64,000 bases of DNA from Sporosarcina luteola (GCF_023715585.1 NZ_JAMBOK010000004.1:155926-219925), one strand, 5' to 3'; shown: positions 1 to 8,607, counted from the first letter of the stretch. Numbers and translations are program-made. The notes: generated from the sequence alone by a model not told the origin.

Positions 1-459
1 GTTGCGAATAAAGTGTTCGAAACGATTGCGATGGCGAAAGTATCGACATCTGCGGAAGAAGCGAAAGAGAATAACTTCCTGAACTTCGCTGACGGCATAA
101 GCGTCAATCCTGATCACTTGATTTATGACGCGAAGCAGGCTGCGTTGTCACTGTATGAAGCAGGTTATACGCCTCCTAAGAAGGAGAAGATCCCGGTCAC
201 GGGAGATTCAGGATATGCAACGATGCTCCTCGGGGCGGAAGGCATGCATCTGTCAGGATTTATCAGTGACCATGACTTGAAAATAGCGAAGAAGCTCGCA
301 TTTGTTTTATCAGGCGGAAAAGTGCCTTATGGAACTCTTGTCGATGAACAATACATGTTGGACCTTGAACGGGAAGCATTTCTGAACCTAATTCAAGAGC
401 CGAAATCCCAACAGCGGATGCAGCATATGCTCCTGAAAGGGAAGCCGCTGCGCAACTGA
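1..459 (+). CDS. fadN: 3-hydroxyacyl-CoA dehydrogenase/enoyl-CoA hydratase, C-terminal part (partial)
   Basis: The reading frame is open from base 1, so this is the last 152 residues of a gene that begins outside the window. The sequence is helical, with a DHDLKIAKKLAFVLSGG segment and a C-terminal EREAFLNLIQEPKSQQRMQ stretch typical of the end of the long FadN/YusL-type bifunctional beta-oxidation enzyme. That enzyme hydrates enoyl-CoA and oxidises 3-hydroxyacyl-CoA in the cytoplasm. The thiolase fadA follows 31 bases later on the same strand, as in the Bacillus fadN-fadA-fadE operon. The N-terminal NAD-binding part is not visible, so the assignment rests on this C-terminus and on context. 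Confidence 0.88.
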   Translation, partial: VANKVFETIAMAKVSTSAEEAKENNFLNFADGISVNPDHLIYDAKQAALSLYEAGYTPPKKEKIPVTGDSGYATMLLGAEGMHLSGFISDHDLKIAKKLAFVLSGGKVPYGTLVDEQYMLDLEREAFLNLIQEPKSQQRMQHMLLKGKPLRN

Positions 460-490
460 TCTGCATAGATAGCAAAAGGAGGAAGTCGAA

Positions 491-1666
491 ATGCGTGAAG
501 CAGTAATCGTAGCAGGTGCGAGGACACCCGTCGGAAAAGCGGGCCGTGGAAGTCTGGCAACTGTACGCCCGGATGACCTGGGAGCTTTGACAATTAAAGA
601 AACATTGAAACGTGCGAATGGATATGATGGACCGATAGATGACTTGATCATTGGATGTGCAATGCCGGAAGCGGAGCAAGGGATGAACGTCGCCCGTAAT
701 ATTGGGGCGCTCGCAGGATTGCCTGACACAACACCGGCAATTACGGTTAACCGGTTCTGTTCTTCGGGCCTTCAATCGATCGCCTATGCGGCTGAGCGGA
801 TCATGCTCGGCCATTCCGAAGCGGTCATCGCTGGCGGCGTCGAGTCCATGAGCATGGTGCCGATGATGGGGAATACGATCCGGCCGAACTTCAAATTAGC
901 AGAAACGGCTCCCCAATACTATATGGGAATGGGCCATACAGCTGAGCAGGTGGCAGTGAAATACGGCGTCAGCCGCGAAGACCAGGATGCTTTTGCAGTC
1001 CGCTCCCATGAAAAAGCAGCAGCAGCAATTGCAGCCGGCAAATTCATTGACGAAATTATACCTGTGGAAGTCGTGAAGCGTTTTGTCGACGGAAACGGCA
1101 AGTACCAGGAAAAGACGGTCCTCTTTGAAATGGACGAAGGCGTCCGTACGGGGACATCGATGGAAGTGTTGGGGAAATTACGCCCGGCCTTTTCCGTAAA
1201 AGGATCCGTCACTGCCGGAAATGCATCGCAGACATCTGACGGTGCTGCATCCGTCCTCGTCATGGACCGCGAAATCGCCGAAGGGAAAGGCTTGAAACCG
1301 ATCGCGAAATTCCGTTCATTCGCCGTAGGCGGCGTGCCGCCGGAAGTGATGGGAATCGGCCCGATCGAGGCTGTTCCGAAAGCATTGAAACTAGCTGGAC
1401 TATCCATCGAGGACATCGATCTATGGGAACTGAATGAAGCATTCGCGTCCCAGTCCTTACAAGTCGTCCGCCACTTAGGCATCGATATGGATAAAGTGAA
1501 CGTCAACGGCGGAGCCATCGCACTAGGCCACCCGCTAGGCGCAACAGGCTCTGTCCTCACATTGAAGCTGATGAATGAGTTGAAACGCCAAGGCAAACAA
1601 TTCGGCGTCGTCACCATGTGCATCGGCGGCGGAATGGGTGCAGCCGGCGTATTTGAAATGCTGTAA
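491..1666 (+). CDS. fadA: Acetyl-CoA C-acyltransferase (3-ketoacyl-CoA thiolase)
   Basis: A 391-residue thiolase, the usual family length, that releases acetyl-CoA from 3-ketoacyl-CoA in the last step of beta-oxidation. The nucleophilic cysteine lies in [10 protein letters not shown] (about Cys90), the catalytic His motif is [12 protein letters not shown], and the second active-site Cys is in CIGGGMG near the C-terminus. The ATG follows a good AAAGGAGG ribosome site. It probably shares a transcript with fadN upstream. fadE lies 452 bases downstream, separated by two repeat structures. Confidence 0.96.
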   Translation: MREAVIVAGARTPVGKAGRGSLATVRPDDLGALTIKETLKRANGYDGPIDDLIIGCAMPEAEQGMNVARNIGALAGLPDTTPAITVNRFCSSGLQSIAYAAERIMLGHSEAVIAGGVESMSMVPMMGNTIRPNFKLAETAPQYYMGMGHTAEQVAVKYGVSREDQDAFAVRSHEKAAAAIAAGKFIDEIIPVEVVKRFVDGNGKYQEKTVLFEMDEGVRTGTSMEVLGKLRPAFSVKGSVTAGNASQTSDGAASVLVMDREIAEGKGLKPIAKFRSFAVGGVPPEVMGIGPIEAVPKALKLAGLSIEDIDLWELNEAFASQSLQVVRHLGIDMDKVNVNGGAIALGHPLGATGSVLTLKLMNELKRQGKQFGVVTMCIGGGMGAAGVFEML

Positions 1667-1692
1667 GGAGCGCTTTTGAGCTTTTAGAGGCA

Positions 1693-1820
1693 TTTATGCG
1701 TATCTGCATGAATTTATGGACTTTTACATGGTGTTATGCGTATGTGGAGCGTTTTATGCGCGCTTCCAGTGATTTATGCGTAACTGGTTCCATTTATGCG
1801 TATTGATAGTGATTTGATGC
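1693..1820 (+). repeat. 20-base-pitch array, 7 units, core TTTATGCG
   Basis: The core TTTATGCG or a close variant starts at 1693, 1713, 1733, 1753, 1773, 1793 and 1813, exactly 20 bases apart. Units 2 and 7 are the most diverged. The 12 bases between cores differ in every unit. The array begins 26 bases after the fadA stop codon. Most of the 452-base fadA-fadE gap consists of this array and the repeat that follows it. Confidence 0.85.
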
Positions 1821-1843
1821 TTTTTAAAGCGGACATTTAGGAT

Positions 1844-2069
1844 TGAAGCGAAAGGCGGCGACTCCTGCCGGAAGGGCATGAGCTGAAGACCCCGCAACGA
1901 AGCGAAGCGTAGTGAAAGCCGTCACGAAGAACGGCTTTTGCGAGTAAAAGCGCAGCGTTACGCGCAGGATGCCTTAATTTCTGCAAAGTGCGCAGAAATA
2001 CGGCAAATCGAACTCTTCGTGGTTCGATTGGCTGAAGCCATGCCGGCGGAAAGCGTCCGCCTGTAGCGG
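1844..2069. repeat. Interspersed intergenic repeat with complementary ends, carrying a nested element
   Basis: The left end (GCGAAAGGCGGCGACTCC) and the right end (GGAAAGCGTCCGCCTGTAGC) resemble an interspersed repeat that I recall as common in Bacillaceae intergenic regions. The interior holds AAGCCGT/ACGGCTT and other inverted repeats plus a nested copy of the ~66-base double-hairpin element (1968-2033). No open reading frame here has a ribosome site. Confidence 0.7.
1968..2033 (+). repeat. Double-hairpin element, copy 1
   Basis: This ~66-base module has two stems: TTTCTGC/GCAGAAA, flanked by GCC/GGC, and a second made from TCGAAC/GTTCGA-type arms. Near-identical modules occur at 20049-20115, 25958-26023 and 32615-32675. 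Confidence 0.75.
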
Positions 2070-2118
2070 AAATCCGGTAATAAGGCAATTACATGAAAAA
2101 TTAAAGGAGGAATATATA

Positions 2119-3906
2119 ATGACTGAATCAACAACAAAAGATTTCATCCGCGGAGGAGCATTCCTTGTCGAGGACATCGACGCATCCCGCGTATTTACAC
2201 CTGAAGACTTCTCTGACGAACAAAAAATGATCGCCAAAACAACAGAGGACTATGTGAAAAACGAAGTCCTTCCAGTCGTGGAAAACCTAGAAAAACATGA
2301 ATTCGAACACTCCGTAAAACTATTGAAATCAGCAGGAGACCTCGGACTTCTCGGCGCAGACGTACCTGAAGAATACGACGGCCTCGGCCTCGATAAAATC
2401 TCATCTGCGTTGATCGCTGAAAAAATGTCCGTGGCGGGCGGCTTCTCCATCACGCACGGCGCGCACGTCGGCATCGGTACATTGCCGATCGTCCTTTTCG
2501 GTAATGAAGAACAAAAGAAAAAGTATCTGCCGAACTCTGTATCAGGAGATAAAATTTCCGCATATGCTTTGACTGAACCAGGCTCCGGATCTGACGCGCT
2601 TGGTGCAAAAACAACTGCAAAACTGAACGAAGCCGGCACTCACTACGTCCTAAACGGTGAAAAACAATGGATTACGAACGCTGGATTTGCAGACGTATTC
2701 GTAGTCTATGCAAAAGTGGATGGCGATAAGTTCTCGGCATTCATCGTCGAAAGAGAATTCCCTGGCGTTTCTGTCGGTGCAGAAGAGAAGAAGATGGGTA
2801 TCAAGTCATCTTCCACGCGTACATTGATCCTTGAAGATGCACAAGTTCCGGTTGAAAACCTGTTAGGTGAAATCGGAAGAGGCCATGTCATCGCATTTAA
2901 CATCTTGAACATCGGCCGTTATAAATTGGGTGTCGGCACAATCGGCGGTTCCAAACGCGCTCTTGAATTGGCGATCACGTATGCAAACCAACGCCAACAG
3001 TTCAAGACACCAATCTCGTCATTCAACCTGACGAAGGAAAAGCTTGCAACGATGGCTTCCAAGCTATACGCGACGGAGAGCTTGATTTATCGTACAGTCG
3101 GATACTTTGAAGAACGCAACAGCCAAATGACGGCTGAGCAACAAAAAGATGGGAAGGCGGTAGCGGCTTCAATTGCAGAGTACGCGATCGAATGCTCCAT
3201 CAATAAAGTTGTCGGCTCCGAAGTTCTTGACTATATCGCCGATGAAGCGGTCCAATTGCACGGCGGCTATGGCTTCATGCAAGAATACGAAGTGGAGCGC
3301 ATTTACCGAGACTCACGCATCAACCGCATTTTCGAAGGAACAAATGAAATCAACCGTCTGATTGTTCCTGGTACATTCCTGAAAAAAGCAATGAAAGGCG
3401 AATTACCATTGCTTCAACAGGCACAAAGCCTGCAAGAAGAGCTTCTAATGATGATGCCTGAAGAAATCGGGGACGAAGCATTGGCTCAAGAGAAAGTGCT
3501 CGTGAAAAATGCGAAGAAAATCGGCTTGCTGGCAGCTGGAATGGCCGCACAACGCTTCGGCACGAAGCTCGAAGCAGAGCAAGAAGTCCTCGTGAACATC
3601 GCTGATATTGCAAACAATATTTTTGCAATGGAATCCGCATTGCTCCGTACCGAAAAAGCGGTTGCTAAAAACGGCGAAGAGAAGGAAAAGCAAAAAATCC
3701 TTTACACAGAAATCTTCTGCCAAGAAGCGTTCGAAGCAATTGAAAAGGATGCGAAAGAGACACTTCTTGCATCCGTTGATGGCGATAACCAACGTATGAT
3801 GCTTTCCGCATTGCGTAAATTGACCCGTTCGAATCCATATAACATCATCGCGAAAAAACGCGAGGCATCCGTCAAGCTGATTGATGCTGAAAAGTACATC
3901 GTCTAA
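2119..3906 (+). CDS. fadE: Acyl-CoA dehydrogenase, long FadE type
   Basis: A 595-residue flavoprotein for the first, FAD-dependent step of beta-oxidation. The first ~400 residues are the acyl-CoA dehydrogenase fold, with the flavin-contact stretch YALTEPGSGSDALG and the C-terminal motif IFEGTNEINR, whose Glu is the likely catalytic base. The extra ~190 residues match the long FadE/YusJ class, since ordinary family members are about 380 residues. An AAAGGAGG ribosome site precedes ATG 2119. The repeat-filled gap after fadA raises the question of whether it is still cotranscribed. A GC-rich hairpin (3935-3958) without a T-run follows the stop. Confidence 0.95.
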   Translation: MTESTTKDFIRGGAFLVEDIDASRVFTPEDFSDEQKMIAKTTEDYVKNEVLPVVENLEKHEFEHSVKLLKSAGDLGLLGADVPEEYDGLGLDKISSALIAEKMSVAGGFSITHGAHVGIGTLPIVLFGNEEQKKKYLPNSVSGDKISAYALTEPGSGSDALGAKTTAKLNEAGTHYVLNGEKQWITNAGFADVFVVYAKVDGDKFSAFIVEREFPGVSVGAEEKKMGIKSSSTRTLILEDAQVPVENLLGEIGRGHVIAFNILNIGRYKLGVGTIGGSKRALELAITYANQRQQFKTPISSFNLTKEKLATMASKLYATESLIYRTVGYFEERNSQMTAEQQKDGKAVAASIAEYAIECSINKVVGSEVLDYIADEAVQLHGGYGFMQEYEVERIYRDSRINRIFEGTNEINRLIVPGTFLKKAMKGELPLLQQAQSLQEELLMMMPEEIGDEALAQEKVLVKNAKKIGLLAAGMAAQRFGTKLEAEQEVLVNIADIANNIFAMESALLRTEKAVAKNGEEKEKQKILYTEIFCQEAFEAIEKDAKETLLASVDGDNQRMMLSALRKLTRSNPYNIIAKKREASVKLIDAEKYIV

Positions 3907-3997
3907 TTCAATACAGCAGATAGTCCCTTGAACACCGCCCTGGATTTATCCCGGGCGGCATCTCTGTTATACTTAGGTAAAATGGAGGTGTTGCGAA

Positions 3998-4357
3998 TTG
4001 TCTTTAACATACTATGGGTATCCGAAATGCGGAACTTGCAGGAAAGCGAAAAAGTGGTTGGAAAACGCAGAGTTGGAATTCAAAGACGTTAACATCGTTG
4101 AAAACCCACCGACCAAAGAGGAACTTCAACAAATGATCGGAAACTCCAACCTCGACATTAAGAAGTTCTTCAATGTGAGCGGAATGAAATATCGTGAATT
4201 GAATTTGAAGGACAAGCTGCCTGGAATGACGGATGACGAAAAGGTCGAGCTACTGGCTACAGACGGCATGCTTATCAAGAGACCGATTGTGACAGATGGC
4301 TCGAAAGTTACTGTCGGCTTCAAGGAAGAAACATATCAGGAAGTTTGGGGAGCTTAA
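3998..4357 (+). CDS. yusI: ArsC/Spx-family thioredoxin-fold protein (YusI-like)
   Basis: A 119-residue protein of the arsenate reductase/Spx superfamily with an N-terminal CxxC ([13 protein letters not shown], Cys11 and Cys14), a KKFFNVSG element and a late RPIV segment. These belong to the small thioredoxin-fold core. Family members act as thiol reductases or bind RNA polymerase; the sequence does not say which applies here. The start is TTG 3998, because GGAGGTG lies at the right distance and no in-frame ATG fits. It lies between fadE and gcvH, the same order as B. subtilis yusJ-yusI-gcvH. Confidence 0.85.
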   Translation: MSLTYYGYPKCGTCRKAKKWLENAELEFKDVNIVENPPTKEELQQMIGNSNLDIKKFFNVSGMKYRELNLKDKLPGMTDDEKVELLATDGMLIKRPIVTDGSKVTVGFKEETYQEVWGA

Positions 4358-4436
4358 TACTTTCTTGTCTTTAGCTGACGGATATGTCAAAATTGAATGG
4401 AAATCACTAAATGCATACTTAATGGAGGGGTACGGG

Positions 4437-4820
4437 ATGAACACACCTAAAGAATTTCGTTATTCAGAAGAGCATGAATGGGTAAAAGATGAGAGTGGAA
4501 AGTATCGAATCGGAATTACACATTTTGCGCAATCCGAACTTGGCGATATCGTTTTCGTTGAATTGCCACAAGTTGGAGATGAAGTGAAAGCTGATGAGCC
4601 ATTCGGAAGTGTTGAATCAGTGAAAACTGTATCTGAACTATACGCTCCGATCAGCGGTAAAGTCGTAGAAGTGAACGAAGAATTGGAAGACAGCCCTGAA
4701 TTGGTGAATGAATCTCCATTTGAAGGTGCTTGGATGATCGTTGTTGAAGCTTCGGACGAAGCTGAGTTGGATGCACTTATGTCAGCTGAAGACTATGACA
4801 AAATGACTGTCGGCGAGTAA
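4437..4820 (+). CDS. gcvH: Glycine cleavage system H protein
   Basis: A 127-residue lipoyl carrier protein. The lipoylated lysine lies in the conserved [10 protein letters not shown] segment (about Lys63), and the RYSEEHEWV start is typical. It shuttles the aminomethyl group in glycine cleavage and, in Bacillus, also relays lipoyl groups to other enzymes, which fits lipA at 23924. The frame is open upstream to 4296, inside the previous gene, but ATG 4437 has a strong GGAGGGG site and gives the family N-terminus. A terminator follows immediately. Confidence 0.96.
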   Translation: MNTPKEFRYSEEHEWVKDESGKYRIGITHFAQSELGDIVFVELPQVGDEVKADEPFGSVESVKTVSELYAPISGKVVEVNEELEDSPELVNESPFEGAWMIVVEASDEAELDALMSAEDYDKMTVGE

Positions 4821-4832
4821 GTACATGAAGTG

Positions 4833-4862
4833 GCGCCTGGACCAAACTCAGGCGCTTTTTTC
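4833..4862 (+). terminator. Rho-independent terminator after gcvH
   Basis: GCGCCTG pairs with CAGGCGC across a 9-base loop and is followed by six T residues. Confidence 0.88.
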
Positions 4863-4877
4863 AATGGAGGGATACAG

Positions 4878-5219
4878 ATGGATACTCATAAAGTCCTCAT
4901 CGTCGAAGGCGGTTCGGACCGGAAAAGATTACAAAAGGTGCTGGCGGAGCCGGTTGAGATCATCTGTACGAATGGGACAGTGAGTCCGTATCGGATCGAT
5001 GAAATGCTTATGCCTTATGAGGACTGTGAACTGTTCGTTTTTTTGGATGCCGATGAATCTGGGGAGAAGATCCGGACTTTATTCAAAAGAGATTATCCTG
5101 AAGCGATCCATCTGTATACCGAGCGGGTTTACCGCCAAGTTGAAACGACTCCATACAGAGTGCTTGCAGCCATACTCCTCTCCGAAAACTTTGACGTGCA
5201 TCCCGAATTTTTACTATGA
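4878..5219 (+). CDS. yusF: Small toprim-domain protein (YusF-like)
   Basis: A 113-residue protein that is little more than a toprim fold. It has an N-terminal VLIVEGGSDRKRL segment with the acidic Glu, and FVFLDADESGEKIR carrying the DxD-type pair. Toprim domains coordinate Mg2+ in primases, topoisomerases and RNase M5-like nucleases; the exact substrate of this stand-alone protein is unknown to me. ATG 4878 has a GGAGGG site. The next gene starts 12 bases after the stop codon, so the two are probably cotranscribed. Confidence 0.82.
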   Translation: MDTHKVLIVEGGSDRKRLQKVLAEPVEIICTNGTVSPYRIDEMLMPYEDCELFVFLDADESGEKIRTLFKRDYPEAIHLYTERVYRQVETTPYRVLAAILLSENFDVHPEFLL

Positions 5220-5231
5220 AGGTGATGAATA

Positions 5232-5540
5232 GTGGCCACGATTGAAAACTGGACACGAGCGCAATGGGAAGACAGCAAGAATGCTTATCCCAAATCAATA
5301 TTTTATTTATATACACCAATGTGCGGAACTTGTGCAGTTGCTTCAAAAATGATGGAAGTCATTGCTGCAATGAAACCGGATCTGCCAATTGGGAAGGCCG
5401 ACTTGAATTATGTGGAGGATCTCGCTGTCGATTATGAAATTGAAAGCGTCCCTTGTTTATTGATTCAGAAGGATGGAGAGATTGTCCATAAAATTTATGC
5501 TTTCCAGTCGATTCCGCATCTTCTTGAGAAAATAGATTGA
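5232..5540 (+). CDS. yusE: Thioredoxin-like protein (YusE-like)
   Basis: A 102-residue thioredoxin-fold protein with a CGTC active site in YTPMCGTCAVAS and the cis-Pro motif SVPCLL. No signal peptide is seen, so it should be a cytoplasmic thiol-disulfide protein. The start is GTG 5232, preceded by GAAGGTGATG. The stop codon overlaps the -35 element of the SAM-riboswitch promoter (5537-5566). Gene order matches B. subtilis yusF-yusE next to the methionine transporter. Confidence 0.85.
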   Translation: MATIENWTRAQWEDSKNAYPKSIFYLYTPMCGTCAVASKMMEVIAAMKPDLPIGKADLNYVEDLAVDYEIESVPCLLIQKDGEIVHKIYAFQSIPHLLEKID

Positions 5541-5566
5541 CATACCTCAGAAGTTCATGATATAAG
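5537..5566 (+). promoter_or_regulatory. SigA-type promoter of the met riboswitch transcript
   Basis: TTGACA (5537-5542) and TATAAG (5561-5566) are separated by 18 bases and lie just upstream of the riboswitch. The -35 overlaps the yusE stop codon. Confidence 0.75.
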
Positions 5567-5593
5567 TATATCTATTAACTTAAACTGAATATG

Positions 5594-5706
5594 TCGCTCT
5601 TATAAAGAGAGGTGGAGGGAAGTGCCCTATGAAGCCCGGCAACCGTCACGAATGTGAAATGGTGCCAAATCACGCAAAGCATTTGCTTTGAGAGATGAGA
5701 GATCGG
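5594..5706 (+). ncRNA. SAM-I (S-box) riboswitch
   Basis: The hallmark S-box blocks are present in order: CTCTTATAAAGAGAGGTGGA, then GGGA..GTGCCCTATGAAGCCCGGCAACC split over the core, and a closing GAGAGATGAGAG that pairs with the 5' side to form P1. S-boxes bind S-adenosylmethionine and turn off sulfur and methionine genes. The terminator at 5734-5767 is the expression platform and metNPQ follows. Confidence 0.95.
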
Positions 5707-5733
5707 ATTGACGTTTTTTTGAATATAACGTTT

Positions 5734-5767
5734 TAGCCTTTCTGCTCGTCTGCAGAAAGGCTTTTAT
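5734..5767 (+). terminator. Riboswitch-controlled terminator
   Basis: AGCCTTTCTGC pairs with GCAGAAAGGCT and is followed by TTTTATTTT, 30 bases before metN. Confidence 0.9.
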
Positions 5768-5797
5768 TTTGGAAAAGATCGTGTAGAGGTGATATTG

Positions 5798-6811
5798 ATG
5801 ATTCAATTGAAAGACGTCAAAAAAAGTTTTGGCCGGCAGAACGATGAAATCCTGGCGGTAGATAATGTCTCCTTAACGATTGAGGAGGGGGAAATCTTCG
5901 GTATCATTGGTTATAGCGGTGCCGGGAAGAGTACATTGATCCGCCTATTGAATGGCCTTGAAACTCCGACGACGGGAACAATCAAAATAGGAAACCGTGA
6001 AATATCGGCATTCACAGGCAAAGAACTGCGAGAAGCAAGACAAAAGATCAGCATGATTTTTCAGCATTTCAACTTGCTCTGGTCTCGTACCGTTAAGCAG
6101 AATATAGCATTTCCTCTTGAAATTGCCGGTGTGGCTAAAGCGGAGCGCGAACGGAAAGTGGCTGAATTGATCGATCTTGTCGGACTGAGTGGCAGGGAGA
6201 ATGCATATCCATCCGAGCTATCCGGCGGTCAAAAGCAGCGTGTCGGTATTGCGCGGGCGTTGGCAAATGATCCTGAAGTCCTTCTATGCGATGAGGCGAC
6301 TTCCGCACTTGACCCGGAAACCACAGATGCCATCCTTGATCTTTTGACAAGTATCAATGAACGGCTCGGATTGACGATTGTCCTGATTACACATGAAATG
6401 CATGTCATCCGGAAGATCTGTCATCGTGTGGCGGTCATGGAAGCCGGGAAAGTTGTGGAAATTGGTCCTGTACTGGACGTATTCCAGTCACCGAAAGCTC
6501 CGATTACGAAGCGGTTCGTTTCCCAAGTTACGGAACCTGCGGGAACCGAACAGGCACTTGCCCATTTACCGGGGGGCACGCTCATAAAACTTATCTTTGT
6601 CGGGGAACGGACGGAGCAGCCTGTCTTGGCGAGCTTGATCCGACAATATGAAATCGATGTGAATATTGTCCAAGGGAATATATCCCACACGAGAGGCGGG
6701 GCATATGGCTCGCTCATTTTACAGCTTGTCGGGAATGAAAATGATATTGGCGGGGCGATTGCCTACCTACATGAACAAGGTGTACAGACAGAGGTGATCG
6801 GCAATGATTGA
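5798..6811 (+). CDS. metN: Methionine ABC transporter ATP-binding protein
   Basis: A 337-residue ATPase of the methionine uptake ABC importer. Walker A is GYSGAGKST, the signature is LSGGQKQR, Walker B is VLLCDEATSALD, and the H-loop is ITHEMHV. The C-terminal ~100 residues form the ACT-like NIL domain that senses intracellular methionine in MetN proteins. ATG 5798 is chosen over GTG 5789 because AGAGGTG lies 6-7 bases before it. The last 8 bases overlap metP. Transcription is gated by the SAM riboswitch upstream. Confidence 0.96.
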   Translation: MIQLKDVKKSFGRQNDEILAVDNVSLTIEEGEIFGIIGYSGAGKSTLIRLLNGLETPTTGTIKIGNREISAFTGKELREARQKISMIFQHFNLLWSRTVKQNIAFPLEIAGVAKAERERKVAELIDLVGLSGRENAYPSELSGGQKQRVGIARALANDPEVLLCDEATSALDPETTDAILDLLTSINERLGLTIVLITHEMHVIRKICHRVAVMEAGKVVEIGPVLDVFQSPKAPITKRFVSQVTEPAGTEQALAHLPGGTLIKLIFVGERTEQPVLASLIRQYEIDVNIVQGNISHTRGGAYGSLILQLVGNENDIGGAIAYLHEQGVQTEVIGND

Positions 6812-7472
6812 AAATTTATTACCACATGTAAATTGGGATAAGATGTGGGAGGCGACTCTGGAAACGTTATATATGACAGGGCTCTCCACTTTATACACAT
6901 TCGTATTCGGACTGGTTCTTGGCGTACTTTTATTCCTATCAAGCCCTGGCCAACTTTGGAAAAATAGATTGGTATACGGAGTCACCGGAGCGTTCGTCAA
7001 TATATTCCGCTCCATCCCTTTCATCATTTTAATTATCCTGATCATTCCGTTCACGACATTGCTCGTTGGAACGATCCGCGGCCCTGAAGCTGCCATTCCG
7101 GCTCTTGTCATTGGAGCTGCGCCGTTTTATGCGAGAATGGTCATGATTGGCCTGCGTGAAATAGACCGAGGCGTTATCGAAGCTGCAAGATCGATGGGTG
7201 CGAAAACAAGTACGATCATCTTTAAAGTATTGCTGCCTGAATCGATGCCTGCTCTTATTTCAGGGCTTACAGTAACTTCGATTGCACTTGTCGGATATAC
7301 GGCAATGGCCGGAGTCATCGGCGCGGGAGGACTTGGAAACCTCGCGTATTACGAAGGTTTTCAGCGAAGCCGGACTGACGTGATGATCGTCGCAACGGTT
7401 ATCATCTTAGTCATCGTGTTCGTCATCCAACTTATAGGCGACTTAGCAGTTAAGGTATTGGACAAGCGTTAA
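6804..7472 (+). CDS. metP: Methionine ABC transporter permease
   Basis: A 222-residue permease with five hydrophobic segments and the ABC-permease EAA-type loop around EAARSMGAKTSTIIFKVLLPE, here read as EAARSMGA plus KVLLPE. It matches MetI/MetP (YusB). It overlaps metN by 8 bases, indicating translational coupling. It forms the membrane channel of the D/L-methionine importer. A 14-base perfect inverted repeat starts at its stop codon. Confidence 0.95.
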   Translation: MIENLLPHVNWDKMWEATLETLYMTGLSTLYTFVFGLVLGVLLFLSSPGQLWKNRLVYGVTGAFVNIFRSIPFIILIILIIPFTTLLVGTIRGPEAAIPALVIGAAPFYARMVMIGLREIDRGVIEAARSMGAKTSTIIFKVLLPESMPALISGLTVTSIALVGYTAMAGVIGAGGLGNLAYYEGFQRSRTDVMIVATVIILVIVFVIQLIGDLAVKVLDKR

Positions 7473-7680
7473 TTTAATTCAGCGTAAGTCCGCTGAATTA
7501 AATTAAAGCCTCCGGCGGATGTCACGGATTTTTAGGGGAGTTAGGGAGGAAGGCAGTCTAAGACCGCGACGTCCTGTCGCGACGACTGCATGACCTACTT
7601 CCTGTAGGCCTCTCGCTTGATAAAAATCCGGACGCAATTACGCCGAGGCGTAATTGATTAACCAGGGATTCCTGTTAATT
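7471..7680. repeat. Hairpin-rich intergenic repeat between metP and metQ
   Basis: The region starts with a perfect 14-base inverted repeat (arms 7471-7484 and 7491-7504), continues with a CTAAGACCGCGACGTCCTG block shared with the repeats at 53309 and 56524, and ends with a palindrome (7633-7657) made of CAATTACGCC and GGCGTAATTG around GA. A 27-base stretch around that palindrome is identical at 32676-32702. Confidence 0.75.
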
Positions 7681-7713
7681 ATAAATATCATATGAGATTG
7701 GGGAGAGGTAAAC

Positions 7714-8559
7714 ATGAAAAAGGTATTATCGGCAATTCTATTGACAGTTCTTGTGCTTGCTTTGGCAGCATGCGGAACAAAAGATAAAGATGGAGGAAGC
7801 AAGAACGCTGATGGCGGTAATAAGGAAACGACGAAAATCGTAGTCGGTGCATCCAATACACCGCATGCCGTCATTTTGGAAAAAGTGAAGCCGTTGTTGA
7901 AGGAAAAAGGATACGACTTGGAAATCGAAACATACCAGGACTACATCTTGCCGAACAAAGACTTGGAATCGGGCCTATTGGATGCTAACTACTTCCAGAC
8001 CATCCCTTACTTGGATAGTCAAATTGCTGATTTCGGCTACGACTTTGTCAATGCCGGAGGAATCCATATCGAACCGATGGGTGTTTATTCAAAGGAATAT
8101 AAATCATTAGATGAACTTCCGGACGGTGCGACGGTCCTTATGAGCAACTCGGTATCGGATCACGGCCGTGTACTTGAAATGCTTGAAAAAGAAGGATTGA
8201 TCACACTTGCTGAAGGTGTTGATAAAGTGAAAGCGGAACTCACAGACATTGTGGACAATCCGAAAAACCTGAAGTTCGAACCGGATTACGAAGCAGCATT
8301 ACTTCCAACCCTGTTCAATAACAATGAAGGCGATGCTGTTTTAATCAACTCTAACTATGCTATCGATGCTGGCTTGAACCCGCTTAAAGATTCAATTGCA
8401 ATTGAAGAAAGTGATTCTCCATACGTAAACGTTATTACCGTCCGTTCAGGCGACGAAAATAACGATGCAATCAAAGCGCTTGTAGAAGTCTTGACGTCTG
8501 AAGAAATCCAGGAATTCATTTTGAATGAATGGGGCGGCTCTGTCGTTCCTGTTGACTAA
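7714..8559 (+). CDS. metQ: Methionine ABC transporter substrate-binding lipoprotein
   Basis: A 281-residue NlpA/MetQ-family binding protein. It has a lipoprotein signal peptide with lipobox LALAAC (lipidated Cys20), a Lys/Gly/Asn-rich linker, then the two-lobe fold starting KIVVGASNTPHAVILEK. It captures methionine outside the membrane and feeds MetNP. GGGGAGAGG precedes ATG 7714. It lies 241 bases after metP with a hairpin-rich repeat between them, unlike the tight metN-metP overlap, so its mRNA level may differ from the other two genes. A terminator follows. Confidence 0.96.
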   Translation: MKKVLSAILLTVLVLALAACGTKDKDGGSKNADGGNKETTKIVVGASNTPHAVILEKVKPLLKEKGYDLEIETYQDYILPNKDLESGLLDANYFQTIPYLDSQIADFGYDFVNAGGIHIEPMGVYSKEYKSLDELPDGATVLMSNSVSDHGRVLEMLEKEGLITLAEGVDKVKAELTDIVDNPKNLKFEPDYEAALLPTLFNNNEGDAVLINSNYAIDAGLNPLKDSIAIEESDSPYVNVITVRSGDENNDAIKALVEVLTSEEIQEFILNEWGGSVVPVD

Positions 8560-8567
8560 TCGAGTAC

Positions 8568-8607
8568 CGCCGTCTGCTTCCGTTATATCGGAGGCAGGCT
8601 TTTTTAA
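8568..8607 (+). terminator. Terminator after metQ
   Basis: GTCTGCTTCCG pairs with CGGAGGCAGGC, allowing G-U pairs, and is followed by six T residues. Confidence 0.82.

Noticed and set aside
919..1623. Long minus-strand frame opposite fadA
   Set aside because: It is the antisense shadow of a conserved thiolase gene, with no ribosome site or recognisable protein. Similar antisense frames opposite metN, sufC, sufB, pepA and rocA were rejected for the same reason.
4296..4436. Longer gcvH start within the yusI-like gene
   Set aside because: No ribosome site and no family similarity before ATG 4437, which has GGAGGGG and begins the conserved H-protein sequence.
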